Below, piece after piece: positions 55,446 to 64,000 of a stretch of 64,000 bases of DNA. Under the pieces are notes generated by a model that was not told the origin of the DNA, did no database searches, and saw nothing but the letters and a program-made list of their open reading frames with translations. A program made the position numbers and the translations under genes. This DNA is from Alentia gelatinosa (Eukaryota; Annelida; Polychaeta; Phyllodocida; Polynoidae), in NCBI GenBank assembly GCA_950022655.1, contig OX465584.1, positions 26,385,469 to 26,449,468 on the forward strand, written 5' to 3'. Position 1 is the first letter of the stretch. Every line of letters starts with the position of its first letter.

Positions 55446-55657
55446 AGCCTCTCTGCATGCTGCCTGGCCATGTGAGGGGAAAAACTAAGTTCCTATGTTT
55501 TTTCGTGTTTTTTGTTAAATTTCAGAACGTCATCCATTCTGTCATTAGACAGATCTTCCATGGATGGTGATACCCACGTATTGACTGCAACATATAGAGC
55601 CTGATGTGTAGGGTGTAGATGAGAAGAATGAGTTTGTTCACCGATCCATAGGATTAC

Positions 55658-56137
55658 CTAAATAACATGGAATACAGAAACGAGATAATATTCCAGTACA
55701 TTGATACATCGACCTAGATATTGTTTTACCCAATATTTGGTGGATATTTGACTTAATTGCGTGCTTAAATATGCTTTTGGTATTGAGCAGGTCAAGTTTT
55801 TTTCCCAAAAGGCCACACCTCTGAAAGCAGGGCTTTTCATATATCCGTTTGTTTTAAAGTTATGTTCAAGTAAATTCAGCTTTTGGTCACTACATGTACC
55901 TCTGATAGTTGTATCAATATTTAGAATATTTCTCGAGAGCTTATACATTAAACTTAGAAGTTGTTTAACTCTTCTTACAAACAATGTTTCCACATGGCAG
56001 TATTGGTGCAGTGCTTCAGTACTCTGATCATGTGGTCCACAGCGCACAATGATTCCTAGTCCTCTATTTTGTAGGCCTTGCAATTTAGCAATATCAGCTT
56101 TATCACAGCTTTTGAACATAGGGTGGTTGTGGCCCAT
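55658..56137 (-). pseudogene. LINE 3' fragment: C-terminal RT-polyprotein region
   Basis: A 159-residue minus frame with the C-terminal layout of non-LTR elements: KADIAKLQGLQNRGLGIIVR, then STEALHQYCHVETLFVRRVK, QLLSLMYKLSR, and further on FRGVAFWEKN. In intact elements these follow the YADD palm. No RT core is adjacent, so the copy is 5'-truncated. It lies upstream of the first visible ZIP exon on the same strand. Confidence 0.7.
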
Positions 56138-56139
56138 TA

Positions 56140-57630
56140 GATTTTAGGTCAACTCTTGACTGTAGAACCGTCCCAAGGCGCTATAAATATCATGTAAGGA
56201 GGTCAGGGTGAAGGTCGTGGTTTGCTCCGAATGCAGTCATTGGCTACTTAGTCCAAGAGACTTTGACTGCCTAGCGGACAGTCAGAGAGCACAACCACTT
56301 ATTCCCATAGTACAAAATATCAGGTCCTTGGTTCTCTGTAATACTGTCAATGTAAGTGCATATTTATGCTCCCTTACCTTCAGAAATGTATAATAATTCC
56401 TTTTTGATGATAAAACTCCTGTTTTGTTCCTTTGTGTTACTTTCGGGAGCCATTTTGTACAACTCATTTAACCACATTTCAACACTTCCAACTCATGTTG
56501 GCCATATTTGATAAGCTGGTTCCTGGCAATTCCCTGTGAAGGATTTCCTGCACTTTTGAAACCAGTTTTTTTGTTATTTTTGGCACCTGCAGAAGGCATT
56601 GACATAGATTTTACAAACACTGGCTGTTCTATTACTTAGAACGAATGCAAAGGTAGGAAATTACTGTCATTTTACTGCATTTTGCCTCAGGAAACTATCA
56701 CAAAATCAGAAAGATTCAACCTATATTTATAAGGAAAACGGCTGCTGAGCTGAGATGTACATTTTTGGTCGAACAATTAGCCTAGGGCTCTATGGGACTG
56801 CTCTCTGACTGTCTGCACTGCTTGACAGTCAGAGCCTCTCGGACTATGGCTACTGGGACTCCTCTATTTCCTATATGGTAGTTAATACTAGGGGACAACT
56901 CCATGCAGGAACACCAATAAAGTAGGTCAAACCAATATCTGGGGGTAAATGTTATAGCAAATAATTTTATAATCAGAGTAGTAAATCACAAAAAAAACAG
57001 TCAGTTTTATATATGATGTTGTTATTAAAACCAAGGTGTACAGTGGTTGCTGCATGCAGGGTATCAAAAGGTGTTCAGTACGTTTCGCAAGGTGTTAAAC
57101 CATTTTCATCAGGTGATTGATACAATTTTATTACCAGCTTAGGCTTAAGTACTGTTTTGAGATCTCAATAATTTACTTCCTTTGGATAATTAAAGGTCAA
57201 GGTCATTTTTTGTTGTTATTAATAGATGTGAGACAGTTAGGTAACCAGGGGTTTATTGGATACATTTCTTCTGATATAGATGGGTATCGAAAACCGTTGT
57301 AATATGGATAATATGATGATGGTACCTACTTTCTAGGAGTGGTGGAACATTTGCTGAATAAATAGACATTTCATCATATATTGACTATGATACTTTAACT
57401 TTGAACAATTGTATAACATGGTAACAATAAACATGGTCTATCACCTGGTGGATGGTAGAGAAAGTGTGTCCATTAATATTCATTTGGATATTTAATTAGT
57501 TTTAATTAATCAGATTAATTAAATAGTTTAAATATGCACACAGTTGTGCTTAACAAATTTGTTCATATGCTTAGCATGAGTGTCGAATGTTCGAGTCACT
57601 GTTTAGGGTTGTACAGGTTATGGCGCTTCA
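56140..57630. other. Unassigned
   Basis: Short frames only. I looked here on the minus strand for the missing ZIP N-terminal exon and saw no candidate. Confidence 0.35.
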
Positions 57631-57639
57631 TACTGTGAA

Positions 57640-58395
57640 GTAAGTTATAATAATTTTATAAACCAATATCATTTGAATGGGTCTTCACTGATTCCTAGAA
57701 CAAATTTATGAACCATTTTGACCTCTATTTGTGTGTAAATATGCTGATAGAACCATTCACTTATACACCTGCTGCCTCCCCGCCTCCCATTATGAGATTT
57801 GCCAAAAATACATGAATAGCACATCAAATATACATTCCACCTAAATAGTGACACTTCCTATGGTGTAAGCAACTCATGGAGATGTCACAGTAATGCTTAA
57901 TGTAAATCAATATTGAGGAAACATCTGTTTGAGTATGCCCATTTTGCCCCAAATCCCCCCCCCCCCCCAACTTTTAACAAATATTTGAATATCTCTGTAA
58001 ATATAGAATCTACCTTTAAAATTCCACTTCCTAGCACCTACTGTCTTTTTTTCTCTTTCAAATGAGGCATATCATATTGTGATTCAACCAGTTTAAGGGG
58101 TAGAAATATGTCTATAAAGGAGTTCTTAAAAATGGACCTGTGACTACAAAAGTACCCCCCCCCCCCCCCCAACTGAATTCACTTTTTTTCAAATCTATGC
58201 CAAAATACTAAATATCAAAACTGTGAGGCATTGTACCACCATAAAACCTTTCCAAAACAGAAAACATATTCCTATCTGAACTTAGTGAGCTATAAAAAGC
58301 AAACATGTGGTCAGTTCGCCTAGTAACTCTACAAGCAGTGTACTACAGTAGGCTATAGCCATAGCCTAAAAACTAACCGTCCATCTGCTAATAAA
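57640..58395 (-). repeat. Interspersed repeat R1, copy 3
   Basis: Closely follows copy 2: CAAATATACATTCCACCTAA, poly-C at 57955-57968, CACTTCCTAGCACCTACTGT, CAAATGAGGCATATCATATT, poly-C at 58155-58170, and GTAGGCTATAGCCATAGCCT. Confidence 0.8.
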
Positions 58396-59640
58396 TTTAT
58401 TTCTTTTCCAGCTTTAAACCTCTGTATAATATGAAACCACAGTTGATTAAATTACCAATTCGAGTGAGCATGTCCAATGTTGACAAACAAAGCCCTACAA
58501 CACATGTGGTGCTTTCCACTGAAGAAAGTAACCTCACAGTCTATTAATGATTTGACCTCACAAATAACAGACATGAGTCTACATCATTTAGTATATAAAC
58601 ATGTGCATCTCATTTTACAAATGATAAACAAGATAATGCCCGAAGTGCTTAGAATTTAGGATATTTGAAGAACTGGCACATGGTGCAGATTTTGCCCCAA
58701 AAAGGCAGGTCGGTGCAGAGATACAAACAGGGCAGGATGTTGGGTGCAGGATCTATGCTAGGAAAGTGTGACTGCTGGTGTTCTCCAGGCTGAGAACCGG
58801 GACTGGTTTAGCCTTCTATGACCACTGTTCCATCTACGAAGGATATTCATTTGCTCCTTGTATATACACTGTACATGGTAACAAAGGTTTGATTCAGTCA
58901 CTTCGCGCCGTGACCAGATTAAAACAAAATTAACACATATCAAACATCGCCTGTTACCCTCGAGATTCTATCAAACCTAAATTCATATTCGCCCACTGTG
59001 TAGTAATGCGGCCGCTCGGACAAACACTGCAAGTCTGGGGGTATTCATATAGGAACACACAGCAATCACACCTAAAGTGTGAACGGTGGGTGTGATTACA
59101 GGAGTGTTGTTTTTTGACATATTAAATTGTTGGAGCAAACTCGGGTATTGTATCAACGAGTCTGAGCTGTCTTGGTTTTAATTTAGAGAAAGATAAGCAT
59201 ATGAGAGCTAGGCCTGCCAATGTATTAATGGGTATTCAATTTCGTTGATCCTATGTTATCTATGCTATATCTAAAGTAATATTGAGGCAATATGCATGTG
59301 TGGCCTACCAGATTTGAGTTAGAATACCGTAGAATATGATGCAATCGTTATTATTTCTCTGGAAATTTTGAACGTATTATGCTCATACATTCAGTGATCC
59401 AATGGTAAAGAATAGGTTGCCAGGTCACTGTTTGGCTTCAGCCGTGGCGTAACCAAGCAGATAAAGTGCGACACAGGCCTACAGAAAAAGGCCTATTGGT
59501 AAATAGCTTTAGGTACGTACATAGTTGTCTAAGATGACGGATGGTGAACAACCATCAGAATAATAGCCAGAAGAGCGAAAAACAAAATGATTCCTGTGAC
59601 AATTAGTATAGATAAACACGCAGTTAAAAAAAAAAAAAAA
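58396..59640. other. Unassigned; poly-A at 59626-59644
   Basis: Short frames only. The A run is long enough to be a retroposon tail or a plain homopolymer; no element was recognised beside it. Confidence 0.35.
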
Positions 59641-59649
59641 AAAATTATC

Positions 59650-60300
59650 CGAATTTTGCCTAATCTGCCAAAAACGCAACGGTCAGGTCGAGTAATGGCC
59701 CCCTGGTGTTTCTTCTACAAACTAGCGTCGAGTAGCCGTGGACGCATCCCGCATCTCGTCAGACGTAGTGCGACTCAGTTTGTCGTCGGCCGCCCTCACT
59801 AGACGCTAGCGGCCACAGCGTTGTACTACGTATAACTACCCACATCGGGATGGGTTTGGCGCTTTTACAAAACTGAAGTCACGTCGCGGCGAGACTGTGT
59901 AGAGATGTTTTGGAGCGGAACAACACTCCCCTTCTCCACGAGGGCTTCACACCGGGGTCACTGCTTCACCAACGCAGATACAATTGCAAGGGAAAAAAGA
60001 CTAGTTTTCCATACATCCGCGACTCTGTCCCGTTTTCAGGATACGCCTTATGAGCAACATCTGACGCGACGTCGTGACGTCACACAGGGGTGGCGGGCGG
60101 AGCACTCTCCATGCATAGATCCTGCGCCCTGTATTAGTAAGTCTAAGCGGCATGATAGATCCCGCTTGGGAGAGTGTGGACAGAGGAGTGGGATCAGAGA
60201 GGGCACAGAGCCACTCTACGCCAGTTCCGGTTTCTAGAACAACGGACGCAGGCGCGCGTGCCCAACTCCATGACTTTTTGAGGTTTTCAAATTTCGTTGT
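59650..60300. promoter_or_regulatory. CpG-rich stretch, candidate promoter region
   Basis: Much richer in CpG than its surroundings. Contains TGACGTCA (60075-60082), the consensus CRE palindrome, and GGGCGG (60095-60100). Frames are open on both strands (the + frame at 59905-60237 is 110 residues). It lies upstream of all ZIP exons seen, so it could be that gene's promoter or first exon, or serve an unseen gene to the right. Inference only. Confidence 0.35.
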
Positions 60301-61735
60301 TTTTGTTTTCCTTCAAAGATTGTCAACACTAGCCATGTTGATACTGTTGCAGCATGCTCGCCCATCCTCAACACAGACAAAACTCTAAGTAAAGCTCACA
60401 AACAGAGCAAGCTTTGACACCAGTTTCGGGTTCGTTTTCTATACTCCATCAGTCATAGAGTGACCTTAACTATTTAATGTATTTACAATAAGCGACGATA
60501 TATGTACCATTATTAACAGAGCAATGCTGGTGTCCAAATCCAGCCAGTCCAGGCATCATTGATAATTATATAGAAAATTTGATAGAAAGATGTGCAAGGA
60601 ACTTTGACAAGTATAAGAGGAATATGGGTCTTTGCTTTAGAATAGCAAAACACCATCAGTTACAATAGTAATATATTGGAAGTCATGTGGCCATGATGTT
60701 CCTAGTTTTAATCATTCATATAAATATCCTCAACCACTGAAAACCCCTTTCCCTCTGTCCCTGATGGGGTGTGGGGATTGGCTGCTGCAGGGAAACGGAG
60801 GAAAATATTCCCACTAGCTCGTGAATGGGAAGGTTCCTTATTTTAAAGTTACAAAATGATCAGAAGACATTTTACCAACATGTTTCTGACCGTTTGGTCC
60901 TTCATCAGCCCTTCTATCATGAATTCACTAATTACATGAAGAACAAGCTCTTTAAGGGGGTTCAGGGCCCGCCGGAAGGCCTGCTGGTTGGCTGGACCCG
61001 CCCAGTCGCCATTTGTAGGTCACCAGATGAAGCGGGTTTTGTGGTCGACAGGAGTATCAGCGTCTCACGTGGTCACACTCCCAGTGTCAGCCGATACGAG
61101 GCGCATGTCAATATTAACACGTTTTTAACTTCATAACATTTACATGTCGCTAAGGCAAAGAGTGGTCTGACTATAACTGATGCGAGCGGACGATCTGCTC
61201 GCCATTCTACTGCGGTAGCTCGACTTGTACATATCGCCACGTGTTTAGAAATCTGATATAACTGAGAGATATACCATTTTATGTGAGCTCCTCTCTCTGA
61301 GCAAGCTGACGGCACACGGTGTCTGTGTCACTCTGGTGCATAGACTGGCCTCAGTCCCTGTGTCCTACCCACCTCTCCCTACCAGCCTCTCCACTCCCCT
61401 CGGCCTGGTTGACACCTGAAGCTGCCAGGGGAAGCTTATACGTCCAATGAATGTTCATAATCAAGTTATAGATACGAGGCAGGAACACTTCTACACACAA
61501 CCGATGCCAAAAAGAAAAAGAAAAAAAAGAGTTCATAATCAAAGACTTGAGCACGTCTACCTGGCGCACTACGCCACCCGCGTGGTGCCATCACCTTTAT
61601 GGGCGGCGTGTCGTGATAACAAACCACACTGACACACCACGGGCACATGTAGTCGGTGCGACGAGCAGGTCAGGTTAGACTGGTGCAACACTCTCCTGTG
61701 GGTTATTAACTTATAGAGGTCTCCTACCACTGCCA
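60301..61735. other. Unassigned
   Basis: CATGTTTCTGACCGTTTGGT near 60880 resembles text common in dispersed repeats. No gene recognised. Confidence 0.35.
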
Positions 61736-61739
61736 TATC

Positions 61740-62020
61740 AGGGACGTCAGTTTGTATCAGATAAAGAAGTGGAAATATATTTCATGTGTAATTTGCTGCC
61801 TCAGAGACCCGGAAAACATGGAAAAACACATCGATGTCGGCCACGCGTGGGGTTGAGAGTCTGTGGGGGAGGTTTAGAACATTGTGCTCTTGACATGAAC
61901 GAGGCACATTTATTGTCATCTTTGATTTAGCTAAGTTAAGAAATTGTTTTTACAGAAAATGAGAAAAGTGGATTTCCATGGAAAAGTGAATAACTGCCAT
62001 CATTGGCTCCGGTTGGATCT
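61740..62020. repeat. Dispersed repeat R2, copy 2
   Basis: Shares TGCCTCAGAGACCCGGAAAA, GATTTCCATGGAAAAG and AACTGCCATCATTGG with 44290-44990. Confidence 0.5.
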
Positions 62021-63650
62021 AATGAACGATTATTCTCTATTACACATCACGAATTGAAACATCTTGCATTATAACCTTCTCCCTCACTGACATGAGAGTT
62101 GGGTTAATTGCACTTGTATAAGAAGCCTTAGAAGGTCTGTATAGATCGACTTGGTGACTTTTCCTCGAGGCAAGTACCATTCAATCAGGGGGTAAAATCA
62201 AATCTTGTACACACAAAGGAATTCTATAAAAAGACGACAGGATCTGTTGTTGATTTATGTGGTAAAACCCACGTGTGTGTTTATCATCCTGTTAAAGCCG
62301 GTGAGTTGAGACAGGGTAGATCTTATCTTCTGAGATACATATCTGGGTATCTGGGAATTACATTAACTTTACTATGCATCTATTGCGCAGTCCCTATTGA
62401 AAAACATGGGGACCCAGTAAACCACTACCCATTGATTCTAATCTGTTGGATCCTATAACTATTGATTAAGGATTTGAAATCTATTGATTATGGGAAAAAC
62501 AACAGCTTTGTATTCCCACTGTAAATGGAAAGAGAAAAAGTCCCTAATGATGGACCATGTAACATGGCAATTCCTGGTTTTAATTTATATGTGAAGATTG
62601 ATGATGAATACTCTCGCTCGTGTAGTGCTATGCATTAACCACTCGTGCTTTACAATCGCGCTGCATGATTCAGGCTCATCCCGTGGTCAGATGATCTGTC
62701 GACCACCTGCTGGCATTCACTTCGTATATTATTAAGCACCTCTGATCGTTATCAACGTGAGGTTTTTGTGGGTTTTTTTAAATCGACGTGAGATGCTGGT
62801 ACGAGTGTCATACTTCAGATAACACAACTAACTTGTCATGAAACCTTAAGTTTAACTGCTGTTCTTTGTCAAAGTTTTGAGAATGTCACGGTTTGGTTAT
62901 CATTGTTTGTTTGTTTTGGGTTTAACGTCTCAGGGGACCCTGAGGGTATATAGGGACTCATTATGAGGACGCTGACTGGTGACAACCTGGGTCTTATAGT
63001 AAAACTTCGATAAAATAAGATGATGTTAAATAGCCACTAACCAAACACTACTCACAACTTCTCAATGGTTGTATCCATACTTTTAATTGTTACACTTATT
63101 GTTCGTACATACTGTTCAATGGTTCAATTTGTGATCATCTCGGTTATTGTCCTACTAGTTTCGGCCTTGTCAGCCTTCTTCAGGGACCAGATGGATAATG
63201 AGCTGATGTGGGAGAGTCACTAGCTTATATGCCCTCATAAAATAAAGTTCAAGGGACAGGGGAAATTACTTTCGTTTAATCGAGGTTTGTTATAACCGAG
63301 TTTTGCATTGACATGAATAAAACATTGTAAAAACTCCCTTAAATACATCTGAAACCTGTTTCTTTCTCTTTAATAAATCCAAATAAGATAGCAAAGTACA
63401 CAATTCTAATATTCGTGTTAACAGATTATTTGCTGGTGGTAGGGGTTTGAGATTCACTATGAATTATGTGTTCAAAATTGTTGCTTTATTTGATAGGCAG
63501 AATGACACTTGACGAAGTGATAATTACTTTGTCGCATCCGAGTTTTGCTCTGAAATGCTTTCTAATAACCGATTTTCTGTACTACAGAAATGTATGTAAA
63601 ATTAACGGGCCCGGCCAAATTATAACCAATGTTATATTCTACTTGTATCC
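62021..63650. other. Unassigned; SINE-tail-like text near 62900-62940
   Basis: GTTTGTTTGTTTTGGGTTTA followed by ACGTCTCAGGGGACC at 62906-62940 resembles the reverse complement of the SINE tail at 7885-7908. CCTTGTCAGCCTTCTTCAGG at 63163 is similar to words common in retroelement copies. Confidence 0.35.
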
Positions 63651-63659
63651 ATGCTGTAA

Positions 63660-63770
63660 GAAGCTGAGGTCAGAGGTCAGCGCCGCGTACTGCTCGGCCA
63701 TGCGGGCGCCGCCCACAGAGCCGCCACGCACGCGGCTCCACCACCTCATCGCCGACCTACATGTCTGATG
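63660..63770. other. GC-rich ORF, possible exon, strand unresolved
   Basis: On the minus strand TTTTATTTCTAAACAG is a good acceptor followed by an open frame containing MRWWSRVRGGSVGGARMAEQ and YAALTSDLSFLQHGYK, then TAG. On the + strand the frame from 63466 ends MRAPPTEPPRTRLHHLIADL-HV-stop. The GC content is like ZIP exons f-h. No family is recognised. Confidence 0.25.
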
Positions 63771-64000
63771 AGATCTGTTTAGAAATAAAACTGTGTTTAG
63801 AATCTCCCCATGGTCTTCAGCTTTAGATTTTCCGTCACCAAACTTCTACCTCCTGGAGAGATCGAAGATTCTTATATCTCATATCAACGGTCTATTTGTT
63901 TGTTCAAATGACTTGCATATTAGAAATCTTTAATTAATGATTACACCAAAAAGACAAGAATAAAAATAAAAACTAGAGACCATGGGTACTGATAGTACAT
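63771..64000. other. Unassigned window end
   Basis: AT-rich; nothing recognised. Confidence 0.4.

Overview
The window looks like repeat-rich metazoan genomic DNA, most likely from a marine invertebrate and plausibly a mollusc. Reasons: a spliced animal-type zinc transporter gene with GT-AG introns, fragments of LINE-type (non-LTR) retrotransposons, a tRNA-derived SINE, several foldback and TIR elements, and many mini- and microsatellites. No operons, bacterial promoters or prokaryotic genes are visible. The taxonomic guess is inference; no diagnostic locus is present.

Only one conventional gene is well supported: the 3' part of an SLC39A8/SLC39A14-type (ZIP8/ZIP14) metal-ion transporter on the minus strand, in eight exons between 54997 and 40443 (about 386 residues, TM1 to the stop). 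The N-terminal exon(s) were not found; they may lie in 55-64 kb or outside the window. Its introns and 3' flank hold several minisatellites (14-, 38- and 57-bp units), an interspersed repeat, and two unassigned ORFs.

The most striking structure is 8357-18791. It begins and ends with inverted copies of a ~260-bp module (outermost bases TGTGCGGTCC ... GGACCGCACA). Inside are five arrays of a 16-bp minisatellite (about 400 units), two inverted copies of a ~360-bp module B, two inverted arrays of a 40-bp repeat, two directly oriented copies of a centre segment, a palindromic CATCC/GGATG satellite, and a spacer rich in GTACGT palindromes. The order [module A - 16-bp array - module B - 40-bp array] - centre - [the same, inverted] resembles foldback elements (Drosophila FB, sea urchin TU), whose long inverted repeats are built from short tandem repeats. 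I found no transposase. Very long Pro/Tyr/Cys-rich reading frames over the arrays are by-products of the repeat and are not annotated as genes.

Region by region: 1-6.5 kb, old repeats, a LINE 3' fragment and a small TA-flanked MITE; 6.5-8.4 kb, a foldback element, a SINE, a 108-bp duplication and a CTA microsatellite; 8.4-18.8 kb, the giant foldback-like island; 18.8-20 kb, a truncated MITE and LINE 3' fragment; 20-24.3 kb, AT repeats and decayed ORFs; 25.0-25.9 kb, a complete 915-bp TA-flanked TIR element; 27.6-29.7 kb, a decayed LINE with reverse transcriptase; 30-39.5 kb, mostly unassigned DNA with several tandem repeats; 39.6-55 kb, the ZIP gene; 55-64 kb, simple repeats, another LINE fragment, repeat copies and a CpG-rich stretch that could be a promoter.
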